Shown in pieces: positions 20,063-29,287 of a DNA stretch of 64,000 nt. This DNA is from Okeania sp. KiyG1. Lineage in GTDB: Bacteria; Cyanobacteriota; Cyanobacteriia; Cyanobacteriales; Microcoleaceae. Position 1 is the first letter of the stretch. Each line of letters starts with the position of its first letter. The position numbers were made by a program, and so were the translations under genes. The notes beneath the pieces are model-generated. The model saw only the letters and a list, made by a program, of their open reading frames with translations, made no database searches and was not told the DNA's origin. Location of the stretch: positions 62,001 through 126,000 of the forward strand of contig NZ_BLZO01000085.1 of NCBI RefSeq assembly GCF_014132355.1, in the 5' to 3' direction.

Positions 20063-21037
20063 TTAATACTTTGCCTTAATTTTATTAACAATCCAATTAG
20101 CTAATATATTTACCAGTAGGGTTAAAATAAATAGAATTATCCCTGTATACATCAGAGCAGAAAGTTGTAAACCAGAAGCTTCAGCAAATTGGTTAGCCAT
20201 CAAAGAAGCAATAGTATTAGCCGGAGCAAAAAGAGTAGGTTTAATCGAGTTAGCATTACCAATTAACATTGTTACAGCCATAGTTTCTCCCATAGCTCGA
20301 CCCAAACCTAACATTATTCCACCAACAATTCCCGAAAAAGCTGCTGGAATTAATACCCTAATAATAGTACCCCAACGAGTAGCTCCTATACCCATAGAAG
20401 CTTGTCGTAGATCGGGAGGAAGACTAGCAAGAGAATCACGAGAAATTGCTGTAATAATAGGTAAAATCATAATGGATAAAACGATCGCTGCCGGGAACAT
20501 TCCCGGACCCCCTGCACTTACACCTTTAGGAAGAGAAAAAATAAAAATCCAGCCTAAATAATTACCTAGAAAAGCCTCAATTGGTTTGATAAAAGGAAGT
20601 AAAACATAAATACCCCATAAACCATAAACTACACTAGGAATAGCTGCTAATAATTCCACCATAAAAGTTAAAGGAGTACTAATTTTTGGAGGCAGAAATC
20701 CTTCACTTAAAAATATCGCTGTACCTAGACCAAGGGGAACTGCAATAAATAAGGCGAGAAATGAACTAATTAAAGTTCCCACAATCATTGGCCATGCGCC
20801 ATAATCTCCTTTTCCATCATTAGCAACAGGGTTCCAAACACTTTTAAATAGAAAGCTAAAGCCAAATTCATTAATAGCTGGTATAGCTTGCGAAGCTACT
20901 GTTAAAGCTATCAATATTAAAATAGCTGCAATACTCCAGGCAAAAACTTTAGTAACAGTAATAAAACCATCATCAAACTTTCTTTCTGTATTAGTCCGAG
21001 AACGACTATATTTTTTAACTTGAGATTGTGCAACCAT
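20063..21037 (-). CDS. pstC: Phosphate ABC transporter permease PstC
   Basis: 324 residues with six membrane helices and the PstC loop LGLGRAMGETMAVTMLIGN. The N-terminal 30 residues are basic and cytoplasmic. Partner of PstA in the phosphate channel. The 697-bp gap to the upstream pstS contains a structured GC-rich segment rather than a tight operon junction. Confidence 0.97.
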   Translation of the reverse strand: MVAQSQVKKYSRSRTNTERKFDDGFITVTKVFAWSIAAILILIALTVASQAIPAINEFGFSFLFKSVWNPVANDGKGDYGAWPMIVGTLISSFLALFIAVPLGLGTAIFLSEGFLPPKISTPLTFMVELLAAIPSVVYGLWGIYVLLPFIKPIEAFLGNYLGWIFIFSLPKGVSAGGPGMFPAAIVLSIMILPIITAISRDSLASLPPDLRQASMGIGATRWGTIIRVLIPAAFSGIVGGIMLGLGRAMGETMAVTMLIGNANSIKPTLFAPANTIASLMANQFAEASGLQLSALMYTGIILFILTLLVNILANWIVNKIKAKY

Positions 21038-21429
21038 AAAATTCTTTACCTCTATCTACCTCAAATAGGTATATACATTTTCAAGGAATTATTGAGTCAA
21101 CTTCAGGGACTTTATCAGACCAATTTTGATGTTATATTATCTCAAAATTAGTGCAATGAACTAAATTTATAATTCTGAATTATCCAACTAAATGTCGCTC
21201 TAGGTCTCCCGTTATAATCGAGCCATTTAATGGGAGGGGAATCGCGACCTGCAAAAAAACTCACCTCTAGAGTAAAGTAACAAAAATTATGCTATAACTA
21301 ATGCCATCAGGAGTAGCGGTAATACGCACCTGACTTCAGGACTGAGAAACTCAAGATATGGGGTTCAACTCAGAAGTCCTAGTAATTTCCGATTAGTTGA
21401 TAAAATCACAGTAAGGTAGCTAGGTGAGT

Positions 21430-21610
21430 ACATAACTGGAAAGTACAAAACGGCGGTGGGTCTCATCGTTGCTGCCTGTGGAGGTTAAGAGGATACTCAA
21501 CCTTGGAAGCAGGAAGCCCTTTTCTGTGAGGGAGGGAACCCCTCGTTATAGCGCTAGCTTAATGAGGGAGAACGTCACAGGTGATAGGTGTAGAACACTT
21601 GCTCGATGAG
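21430..21610 (+). ncRNA. Structured segment resembling a TnpB element right end (omega-RNA-like remnant)
   Basis: GC-rich island in an AT-rich spacer. It contains GCTGCCTGTGGAGGTTAAG, GGAAGCAGGAAGCCC and the hairpin GGGAGGGAACCCC. The GGAAGC(A/T)(A/G)GAA core also occurs downstream of the intact tnpB at 31190-31300. In IS200/IS605 elements this region is the 3' end of tnpB and its guide RNA. No tnpB frame survives here. Alternative: an unrelated small RNA. Confidence 0.3.
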
Positions 21611-21639
21611 TGAGGTTTAAAACCCATCAAATTTTAGGG

Positions 21640-21715
21640 GGGAGGGACGGGTTCGTCTAAATTTAATGTTGAGCAATTAAGAATAGCTTGGAACCTGCCC
21701 CTACCTAACACCTAA
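21640..21715. repeat. GGGCGGGTT-type inverted repeat
   Basis: GGACGGGTTCGTCTAAATTTAATGTTGAGCAATTAA followed by AACCTGCCCCTAC; the ends pair. A closely similar copy is at 39510-39580 and a diverged one at 51720-51790. All three lie between genes. Confidence 0.5.
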
Positions 21716-21734
21716 CACCTTAATTCATTTGATG

Positions 21735-22826
21735 CTACTTGAGAGTCATGTTGTAATCTGGGCTAATTTTATCGGCAGTTTCTAAAACTTTTTGACGTAC
21801 ATTATTAGGTAGAGGAATATAACCTATTTCACCACTAATTTTTTGACCTTCATTTAAGCCAAATTCAATCATTTTTTCTATTCCCTGAGCTTGACCTGCA
21901 TCATCATATTGACCATAAATAAGCATCCAAGTATAAGTCACAATTGGATAAGAATTATCTCCTTCTGGGTCGGTAATAAAAGCTCGTAGATTTTCAGGTA
22001 ATACTACTGCTTCTAAAGTTGCAGTTGCTGATTTAGCAGTAGCTTCTATATAATTACCAGAACTATTTTCCAGGGAAGCCATATTCAGACCAGCATTCTT
22101 AGCAAACCCATACTCAACATAACCTATTGCTCCCTCAGTTTGACGGATGCTAGCAGTTACACCATCATTCTTGGCACCACCAATACCTACTGGCCATTGA
22201 ACAGTTTTACCTTCCCCAACTTTCTCTTTCCATTCTGGACTAATAGCACTCAAATGCTTGGTAAAAACTCCGGTTGTACCACTACCATCAGAACGATATA
22301 CAACCGTAATTGTTTGGTCTGGCAAAGTTATATCGGGATTAATTGCAGCTATCTGAGGGTCATTCCAGTTAGTAATATTACCCAACAATATATTTACATA
22401 AACTTCCCTAGAAAGCTTCAGACCAGAAACATCTGGCAAATTGTAAGCTAATACAATACTACCAGCAGTCATCGGTAGCAAAATGACACCCCGACCTATT
22501 TGGGCTATTTCTTCATCTGTCATTGCCACATCACTAGCGCCGAAATCTACTAATTCTTGAGTAAATCTCTCAACACCAGCACCACTACCTACCGACTGAT
22601 AATCTACCTGTAGGTTAGGGTCACTATTACTCAGGTCTTGAAACCAACGTTGATAGATAGGTGCTGGAAAAGAAGCTCCTGCTCCAACGAGGTTTACTTG
22701 AACACCTCCACCTGTACCATCAGTGTCACCGCCACCACCGCAAGCAGCTAAACCAATTGTCAAAGCTACTGCAGAGATTTTAGCAATAATACGAGTTATT
22801 CCAAAAAGATTTAGATTACATTGCAT
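21735..22826 (-). CDS. pstS: Phosphate-binding lipoprotein PstS (copy 1)
   Basis: 363 residues. The signal sequence ends in a lipobox, GLAAC with Cys29, followed by a Gly-rich spacer, so this is a membrane-anchored periplasmic binding protein. PstS landmarks: GAGASFPAPIYQRWF, DYQSVGSGAGVERF, FGASDVAM, YRSDGSGTTGVFTKHLS and GAIGYVEYGFA. Phosphate contacts lie in the SVGSGAG and RSDGSGTT loops. It delivers phosphate to PstCAB. A two-repeat Pho box lies 63-81 bp upstream of the ATG. About 70 percent similar by eye to copy 2, so a tandem duplicate. Confidence 0.97.
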   Translation of the reverse strand: MQCNLNLFGITRIIAKISAVALTIGLAACGGGGDTDGTGGGVQVNLVGAGASFPAPIYQRWFQDLSNSDPNLQVDYQSVGSGAGVERFTQELVDFGASDVAMTDEEIAQIGRGVILLPMTAGSIVLAYNLPDVSGLKLSREVYVNILLGNITNWNDPQIAAINPDITLPDQTITVVYRSDGSGTTGVFTKHLSAISPEWKEKVGEGKTVQWPVGIGGAKNDGVTASIRQTEGAIGYVEYGFAKNAGLNMASLENSSGNYIEATAKSATATLEAVVLPENLRAFITDPEGDNSYPIVTYTWMLIYGQYDDAGQAQGIEKMIEFGLNEGQKISGEIGYIPLPNNVRQKVLETADKISPDYNMTLK

Positions 22827-22888
22827 AACTATCAGGTTTCTATATTTCTCTATACGTTAAAAGGAATAGATGAAAGCTTAACCTACTC

Positions 22889-22907
22889 AGGTTAAGAAAA
22901 GGTTAAT
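22889..22907 (-). promoter_or_regulatory. Pho box upstream of pstS copy 1
   Basis: On the minus strand: ATTAACCT-TTT-CTTAACCT, two 8-bp direct repeats with a 3-bp spacer, matching the cyanobacterial Pho box (PyTTAAPyPyT/A repeats bound by SphR/PhoB). A third, inverted TAGGTTAAG follows. It implies induction by phosphate starvation. Confidence 0.75.
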
Positions 22908-23146
22908 AGTTTTTAATATAGCGCTACGCACAAGGCAACAGGCGACAGCTCGCTTGCGGAATGCTGACCAAGAGAGGGAATGCGCACTCCTGTGAGGCAA
23001 TAGGCAACAGATAAAGACAAAAGAATTTGCTGCTTTTATTCATATCAAACACCTAAATGCGTAGGGCTATTATTGATAATAATTGGCTAAAAAATAGGAA
23101 ATAGTTAATATTAAGTTGTGATGGTAGTAGGTCATCTAGCCTAAAT

Positions 23147-23269
23147 TATATCAAGTTCGGTTAAACAGTTATAGAATGCTTAACTCAGGAGGAGAGAGAA
23201 TTACAAAGATGAGCCTACTTATGATGATTGGAGAATTTTTTTATGTGCAATTAACCGGATTTGATATTA
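23147..23269. mobile_element. Family D MITE-like element
   Basis: TATATCAAGTTCGGTTAAACAG at the left, TTAACCGGATTTGATATTAA at the right. About 123 bp, non-coding. Confidence 0.55.
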
Positions 23270-23272
23270 ATA

Positions 23273-23449
23273 CCAATTTGATATAATGCTTGCTACATTT
23301 TATTGGGCGGGGGAGTCATTTCAGTCATTAGTTATCAGTACCTCTGTCTGTTTGCGCAGCATTACCCAGGAAAGCCAGAGGCTTGAAAATACTGAATCAA
23401 ATATTTTTTTCCTTAAAAGGGGAGGCTTTAGACCCTATTTTTTGGTAAG
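23273..23449. mobile_element. Family E left end carrying an R2 insertion
   Basis: ATACCAATTTGATATAATGC opens a family E element. At GGGGGAG (about 23314) an R2 copy in reverse orientation intervenes (GTCATTTCAG...CCCTATTTTTTGGTAA, ending near 23449), after which family E interior text (GAGAAGTAAAAATAATTAAC) resumes. Confidence 0.5.
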
Positions 23450-23549
23450 GGAGAAGTAAAAATAATTAACAATAATTAGGGTGCTAATTATCAAAAAAGT
23501 AATTGACTTAGGGTGTTAATTACTTAATAATTGAACTATCACTTCCTCG

Positions 23550-23678
23550 TTACCGAATAATTAAGGTTTAAAGCCTCTCCTTTTAAGGAGAAACAAGAAA
23601 AAATTTTCCTTTGATTCAATCCTCTTCCTTTTAGGGAGAGGTAATTATCAATTATCCATTATCAATTATCAATTATTG
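23550..23678. repeat. R1 dispersed repeat, short form
   Basis: Almost identical to the copy at 1546-1674, including the AACAAGAAAAAATTTTCC interior and AATTATC iterations. Such identity over 22 kb suggests recent spread or conversion. Confidence 0.75.
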
Positions 23679-23855
23679 AAAAAAATAACTTCTGACTTCT
23701 GACTTCGTTAAGATGTGGGGCTGTTTATTTTAGGGAAAATAAACCCTTATAAATCTTCAATAAGGGTTGAATAATTGAAAAATTAGCAATTATTTGCCAA
23801 GGGATATTTCGGGTATTTAGTGGCAAGTATTTTCAATTTTACTCTTAGAAGAGAG

Positions 23856-24186
23856 GTAAGCATTTCCTGCGGAATGCGGAGCTAACAGCTATTAGCAGTC
23901 AGCTATCAGCTATCAGCTATCATGATGAGGTTTTAATGAATATAGACTGTTGAGCGCCAGCTTTTATAGTTAGTAGTCGTGTAAAAATAACTTGAACAGT
24001 TTTTTTAATGGAAGCTATATTTCACAATTTATCCCAGATAAAATTTGTACAACTTATTCAATCATGGCTCCTTAAGTATAAATTCTGCCTAAATTAGTAA
24101 AGCTTTTATCTAAAACTAAAAGCAATAGCTGAAGTTCGCAGTTCCGACCTAGGAGGCTGGCTAATAGCTGACAGCTGAATGCTTAC
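23856..24186. mobile_element. Family G MITE-like element
   Basis: GTAAGCATTTCC...CAGCTATTAGCAGTCAGCTATC at the left and TAATAGCTGACAGCTGAATGCTTAC at the right, about 330 bp. A second copy with the same termini is at 47537-47737. Both carry TCAGCTA heptamers inside the ends. Confidence 0.6.
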
Positions 24187-24247
24187 GAAGAGAGAAATAC
24201 TTTTCCCACCTTTGCTTGTTCCCTGTTCCCCTTTCCCTGCTATGGAA

Positions 24248-25333
24248 TTACTTGAGACTTATTTTGTAACCTGAGCTAATTTTATCCGCTGCTGATGCAA
24301 CTGTCTGACGAACATTGTCAGGGAGTGGAATATAACCTAAATCAGCACTTACCTTTTGACCCTCATTTAAGCCATACTCAATCATTTTCTCAATACCCTG
24401 AGCTTTAGCCGCATCATCATACTGGCCATAAATTAGCATCCAAGTGTAAGTAACAATAGGGTAAGAACCACTACCTTCTGGATCGCTAATAAAAGCCCGG
24501 AGATTTCCTGGTAATTTCACTGCGGATAGAGTAGACTTAGCAGACTCCAAAGAAGCTTTTATATAACTGCCAGATTTATTTTCCAAAGCTGCAGTAGAGA
24601 GACCAGCATTCTTCGCAAAGCCAAATTCTACATAACCTATGCCACCCTCTGTTTGACGAATTAAAGCAGCTACACCATCATTTTTGGCACCACCAACACC
24701 TGTAGGCCACTGAACTGTTTTTCCTTCGCCTACTTTCTGTTTCCACTCTGGACTAATAGCACTCAGATGCTTAGTAAAAACTCCGGTTGTACCACTACCA
24801 TCAGAACGATGAACTACAGTAATTGGTAGGTCTGGTAGACTCACACCAGAATTTGCAGAAGCAATTTTGGGGTCATTCCACTTTGTAATTTTACCCAAAA
24901 GGATATCTACATAAGCTTCCCTGGATAATTTTAAGTCGGATACGCCTGGTACATTGTAAGCCAAAACAACGCTACCTGCTGTCATAGGTAACATAATTAC
25001 CCCTCTACTGACTTTAGCAATTTCATCATCTTTCATTGCGACATCAGAAGCACCGAAATCTACCAATTCTTTAGTAAATCTCTCGACACCAGCTCCACTA
25101 CCTACTGATTGATAATCTACTTGAAGATCCGAACGACTATCTCTCATATCGGCAAACCAGCGCTGATATAGGGGAGCTGGGAAAGACGCACCAGCACCAA
25201 CTAGGGAAACTTTTTGTTGAGCAAGGCCATATTTGATTCCTGTAATTGTAGTAGCTAGACCAATTGTTAGAGCTACTAAGGATACTTTGGAAGTATTACG
25301 AATTATTTGACTAAAATTGATACTAGATGGCAT
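24248..25333 (-). CDS. pstS: Phosphate-binding protein PstS (copy 2)
   Basis: 361 residues, the same landmarks as copy 1 (GAGASFPAPLYQRWF, SVGSGAGVERF, HRSDGSGTTGVFTKHLS, GGIGYVEFGFA). Its N-terminus is a plain signal peptide ending near GLAQQ with no lipobox Cys, so it is likely a soluble periplasmic protein. First gene of the phosphate block, 1.4 kb of repeats from copy 1. Four 11-bp-spaced Pho repeats precede it. Two PstS paralogs with different anchoring could work at different phosphate levels; that is inference. Confidence 0.96.
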   Translation of the reverse strand: MPSSINFSQIIRNTSKVSLVALTIGLATTITGIKYGLAQQKVSLVGAGASFPAPLYQRWFADMRDSRSDLQVDYQSVGSGAGVERFTKELVDFGASDVAMKDDEIAKVSRGVIMLPMTAGSVVLAYNVPGVSDLKLSREAYVDILLGKITKWNDPKIASANSGVSLPDLPITVVHRSDGSGTTGVFTKHLSAISPEWKQKVGEGKTVQWPTGVGGAKNDGVAALIRQTEGGIGYVEFGFAKNAGLSTAALENKSGSYIKASLESAKSTLSAVKLPGNLRAFISDPEGSGSYPIVTYTWMLIYGQYDDAAKAQGIEKMIEYGLNEGQKVSADLGYIPLPDNVRQTVASAADKISSGYKISLK

Positions 25334-25398
25334 AACTATTAATTTGTGATATTGACTTTAAACACAAGACATAACATTAATGCAAGTTGAACATATAA

Positions 25399-25439
25399 AG
25401 GTAAAAAATAGGTAAAAAATAGGTTAAATAAAAGTTAAC
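25399..25439 (-). promoter_or_regulatory. Pho box upstream of pstS copy 2, four repeats
   Basis: Read on the minus strand: GTTAACTT-TTA-TTTAACCT-ATT-TTTTACCT-ATT-TTTTACCT, four 8-bp units with an exact 11-bp period, 66-106 bp upstream of the ATG. This fits tandem SphR/PhoB dimers. The two weaker units (TTTTACCT) lie nearest the gene. Confidence 0.78.
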
Positions 25440-25635
25440 AAATTTTATTAGTGAAGATACCAAGTTAAAATTAATAGGACTTACGCAGATAAGCTATATA
25501 TAGTGTTCAATACTATTGTCCAATAGTTACTGAACTCTATAAATAGTGCCTTTGCATAATTCCTGATTAACTTACTTTTAGTTGCTCCATACTTCACCTC
25601 AGAAATAGAAGTAAATTTTCAAGGAGAACAATTGA

Positions 25636-25962
25636 TTGGAAATTCGCGAAGACGACCTGACAGGTCAAAAGATTACTGACTTTCTCCGGGAACATCTTGA
25701 AGAAATTAAAGAAATTATACCTTCTATAATTTTTCACGATTTTGATTATTATTTAGAGGCATTATGCTCGCCTGAAATTACTTTATGGTCTGCTTGGGAG
25801 GGTGATGAATTACTTGGATGTGGTGCGCTAAAAGAATTAGATTCAATAACTGGTCAAGTCAAATCAATACGTACTTCTAAGGCTCATCAACGTAGGGGTA
25901 AAGAAAAGCTTTTGCCAATGTTCCCTTTTCCCTGCTATATAAATTTGTTGCAGTCAATATAA
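25636..25962 (+). pseudogene. Truncated GNAT N-acetyltransferase
   Basis: The first 90 residues match a GNAT acetyltransferase: FLREHLEEIKEI, LWSAWEGDELLGCGALKEL, VKSIRTSKAHQRRGK. The last motif is the start of the acetyl-CoA pyrophosphate loop (Q/RxxGxG/A). After RRGK the frame runs into CTTTTGCC/TTCCCTTTTCCC repeat text and stops, so the second half of the fold is missing. The start is TTG at 25636, 11 bp after an AAGGAG ribosome site. Probably non-functional, truncated by a repeat insertion or a deletion ending just before bioB. Confidence 0.75.
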
Positions 25963-26031
25963 TGGCGTAGAAATTAGAAAAGATGGTAAAATAGCGCAGA
26001 ATTAAAAATATTGTAATTAATAAGGCTAGCT

Positions 26032-27123
26032 GTGGTTCAAGCACCCCTATCAACTAATACAGAAACTAATACTAATTTCCTATCTTTACCAGATACGAAA
26101 CAGCATCTAGAGACATGGCTACAAAACTTGGCCGATAAAATTATTTCTGGGTATCGTCTTAACCGAGAAGAGGCCATTACCCTGACCCAGATTGCAGGAC
26201 AAGAAGATATACTCCTACTTTGTGAAGCAGCGGATCGAGTCCGTAAAGCCTGCTGTGGTAACGTTGTAGACCTATGTAGCATCATTAATGTCAAATCAGG
26301 AGGCTGTTCAGAAAACTGTAGCTTCTGTTCCCAGTCAGCTCATCATCCTGGAGAAGCTTCCCCAGTTTATGGCCTCAAATCCACAGAAGAAATATTAGCT
26401 CAAGCAAAGGCAGCAGAAGCTGGTGGGGCTAAAAGATTTTGCTTAGTATCTCAGGGTAGAGGTATTAAATATAACAGTCCTAAATCTACAGAATTTGAGC
26501 AAATTTTGGCTACAGTACGGCAAATTATTGCAGAGACAAATATTAAGCCTTGTTGTGCTTTGGGAGAAGTAACACCAGAACAAGCTCAAGCATTAGCAGA
26601 GGCAGGAGTAACTCGCTATAACCATAATTTGGAAGCCTCCGAACAGTTTTACCCCGAAATAGTAACTACTCATAGCTGGAATGACCGAGTAGAAACAGTG
26701 AAAAACCTCAAAGCAGCAGGTATTCAGGCTTGTACGGGAGGTATTATTGGTATGGGAGAAACTTGGGAAGACAGGATAGACTTGGCCTTGGCATTGCGAG
26801 AGTTGCAGGTTGAGTCTGTACCCTTAAATTTATTAAACCCTCGTGAAGGTACACCTTTAGGTGAACTGCCTAGATTAGACCCCTACGATGCTTTGAAGGC
26901 GATCGCTATTTTCCGTCTGATTTTACCAGAGCAAATTATTCGCTATGCTGGCGGCCGGGAGGCTGTGATGGGAGAATTGCAAGCCTTGGGCTTAAAGGCT
27001 GGTATTAATGCTATGTTGATTGGCCATTATTTGACAACTCTTGGCCAACCTCCAGAAACAGACCAAGCCATGCTTGAATCTCTAGGACTGAAAGGTGGGG
27101 AAGCTCCTATTCCTACTAATTAG
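26032..27123 (+). CDS. bioB: Biotin synthase BioB
   Basis: 363 residues, radical SAM enzyme converting dethiobiotin to biotin. The SAM 4Fe-4S motif is CSENCSFCSQS (CX3CX2C). Further BioB signatures are GAKRFCLVSQGRG, YNHNLEAS and ACTGGIIGMGE; the N-terminal 45 residues are a variable extension. The start is GTG at 26032 with AAGG seven bases upstream; no better ATG exists. A bioY gene follows on the same strand after 355 bp, so synthesis and uptake of biotin are neighbours. The spacer 27124-27478 has no repeat or gene I can define. Confidence 0.96.
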   Translation: MVQAPLSTNTETNTNFLSLPDTKQHLETWLQNLADKIISGYRLNREEAITLTQIAGQEDILLLCEAADRVRKACCGNVVDLCSIINVKSGGCSENCSFCSQSAHHPGEASPVYGLKSTEEILAQAKAAEAGGAKRFCLVSQGRGIKYNSPKSTEFEQILATVRQIIAETNIKPCCALGEVTPEQAQALAEAGVTRYNHNLEASEQFYPEIVTTHSWNDRVETVKNLKAAGIQACTGGIIGMGETWEDRIDLALALRELQVESVPLNLLNPREGTPLGELPRLDPYDALKAIAIFRLILPEQIIRYAGGREAVMGELQALGLKAGINAMLIGHYLTTLGQPPETDQAMLESLGLKGGEAPIPTN

Positions 27124-27478
27124 GTTTGAGGTGCATTACTAGATTTTAGAATCCCTGGCAATTTCCTTAAAATGGTGTGATGATAGAAGTTAGAAAATAA
27201 CTGACAACTGAGTATCGCCTTATTTCGATCCCGACTTTGAGTCATCCCTAATGGTTGCCAAGTCTTGAAAAAGAAAGCGCAAAATAAATACTCATGTGAG
27301 TAGGCCATAAATAGGTCAAAAAATAGCGCTTTGGGGATTTTCCTCAAAGCATTGCGAGATACCGCCTGCGTTGATGGCTTCGCACCGTCACGTTGCTATG
27401 AACGGTTTTACCTGGTTTTACCAAGAATTTCCGGGCTTGATGTATCTGGTAGAATAATTATTTATATTTAAGAAATAA

Positions 27479-28075
27479 TTGTTAATTGCCGTGACAATTA
27501 CAGTTCAATTACTTTGGGCAATTACAGGTTTACTCTTGACAATTGCTGCAACATTTTTACCTGCCTCTTTTGCAAGTCCAACTTGGATTTGGGAACAACA
27601 AGAAGTTAAAACTTTTTCGTTAGGAGTAACTTACCAAGTTGGTGCTGTTTTGTTTGTCGGTTGTTTGGGTGGAAAAAATGCTGCTGTTATTTCTCAAATT
27701 GCTTATATATTTTTAGGTCTAACTTTATTACCCGTCTTTAGTCAAGGCGGTGGTATAGGCTATTTGAGAGAACCTAGTTTTGGTTATTTATTGGGTTTTA
27801 TTCCTGGAGCATGGATATGTGGAAATTTAGCTTTTCAAATATATCCCAAGCTAGAGTCATTAACTTTTAGTTGTTTACTTGGTTTGTTAAGTATTCATGT
27901 AACTGGATTAACTTATCTAATTATTAGCAGTATTTTCGGCTGGAAAGATGCAGGTTCATTATCTTTATTTGAAGCTATCTATAGATTTTCTATTTTTCCT
28001 TTACCAGGACAACTAGGAATTATATGTGCTGTAGCAGTGATGGCTTATTTACTACGACGTTTACTATTTTATTAG
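27479..28075 (+). CDS. bioY: Biotin transporter BioY
   Basis: 198 residues with about six membrane helices and the BioY pattern GGGIGYLREPSFGYLLGFIPGAWICG. BioY is the substrate-binding S component of an ECF transporter and can take up biotin alone or with an EcfA/EcfT module; no ecf genes are in the window. The start is TTG 27479 or GTG 27491, without a clear ribosome site. It is followed by lspA, an arrangement I have seen in other cyanobacteria. A family A repeat remnant (28080-28182) begins right after the stop. Confidence 0.9.
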   Translation: MLIAVTITVQLLWAITGLLLTIAATFLPASFASPTWIWEQQEVKTFSLGVTYQVGAVLFVGCLGGKNAAVISQIAYIFLGLTLLPVFSQGGGIGYLREPSFGYLLGFIPGAWICGNLAFQIYPKLESLTFSCLLGLLSIHVTGLTYLIISSIFGWKDAGSLSLFEAIYRFSIFPLPGQLGIICAVAVMAYLLRRLLFY

Positions 28076-28348
28076 AATTTTCAGAAAAGAGGGAGTAGGG
28101 AGTAGGGAGTAGGGAGTAGGAGGAAAGAATTGATAGTTTATGTGCAATAATTGATTTTCTTTTTGATTATTGAAGATGTCTATTAAATATGTAGCATTAT
28201 AAAATCAAAAAGATTAAATTTTTTTCCACTACAAAAATATTTATATATGTTCCCTTTTACCAAAAATAAATTTATAATATCAATGCTGACTTAAAAAGTT
28301 CTTGCTAAATTGTCAGGGAAATTAAAATAAATATAGTAATCGTTAACC

Positions 28349-28834
28349 TTGAAATTACGTTTTCAGAAAAATCTTTTATTCTGGATAGCTGCTATTATTA
28401 GCATTTTGCTAGACCACTTGACTAAATTTTGGGTGGTACAAAATTTTCAACTGGGAGAAAGTCTGGCTTTGTGGCCTGGTGTATTTCACTTTACCTATGT
28501 TACTAATACCGGAGCAGCTTTTAGTTTATTTAGCAATGGTGGAGTATATTGGCTGCGATGGTTGTCTTTGATTGTTAGTCTTGGCCTCATGGCCTGGGCT
28601 TTATTTGGGCCGAGATTTGAGAAATGGGAACAACTGGGCTACGGTTTAATTTTAGGAGGGGCACTGGGCAATGGTATTGATCGGTTCATTTTGGGTTATG
28701 TTGTAGATTTTATACACTTTCGCCTCATAGATTTTCCCGTGTTCAATGTGGCAGATGTTTCGATTAATATTGGTATTGTTTGTTTACTCATTGCTACATT
28801 TTTTAGTGGAAGACCAAAACGTAGACCGCAATAG
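28349..28834 (+). CDS. lspA: Lipoprotein signal peptidase LspA
   Basis: 161 residues, four membrane helices. The catalytic aspartates are in GNGIDRFILGYVVDF and FNVADVSIN, and the family motif TNTGAAFSLF is present. It cleaves prolipoprotein signal peptides after lipidation, at the cytoplasmic membrane; the PstS lipoprotein in this window is a plausible substrate. The start is TTG 28349 (LKLRFQKN); no in-frame ATG lies nearby. The gene is followed within a few bases by GAAGGAA-type repeats. Confidence 0.95.
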   Translation: MKLRFQKNLLFWIAAIISILLDHLTKFWVVQNFQLGESLALWPGVFHFTYVTNTGAAFSLFSNGGVYWLRWLSLIVSLGLMAWALFGPRFEKWEQLGYGLILGGALGNGIDRFILGYVVDFIHFRLIDFPVFNVADVSINIGIVCLLIATFFSGRPKRRPQ

Positions 28835-29269
28835 TAGAAGGAAGTAAGAAAGAAGAAGTAAGAAGGAAGAAATTTTTCCTTCTCTCCTAGATAACTAAAA
28901 ATTTGGCGTTTGATATATCAAATGTAGTAATGGCGACTGCTGTAAATTGACTTTTATACGGTTAAATTCTAAAGGGCGCGATCGCCTCTACAAAGTCTTC
29001 CCACTTCTGACTTCTAATATCATGTCCGGTTGAACAGTTATAAATAAACTACTCAGAATTTCCTACGGAATGCTCCGCAAACAGAAGGGAAGAAAGAAGA
29101 AAATAAGGAGAAAGTTTTTTTATCACTAATTATCCGGACATGATATAACTTCTGACTTCTGACTTCGTTAACCGCTTCCCTTACGCCTATCTGACTTCTA
29201 ACTTCTAACTTCTGACTTCGTTAAGATTGTCTCTAATTTGGTATATTAATTGTTTAGTTATACTCAACT
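28835..29269. mobile_element. Intergenic region with a family D element (29017-29148)
   Basis: The family D copy has AATATCATGTCCGGTTGAACAG and TATCCGGACATGATATA ends. On either side lie GAAGAAGTAAGAAGGAAGAA (28835-28872) and GACTTCT heptamers (about 29155-29225). No gene. Confidence 0.55.
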
Positions 29270-29287
29270 TTGGGAGGAGTAATTGTA

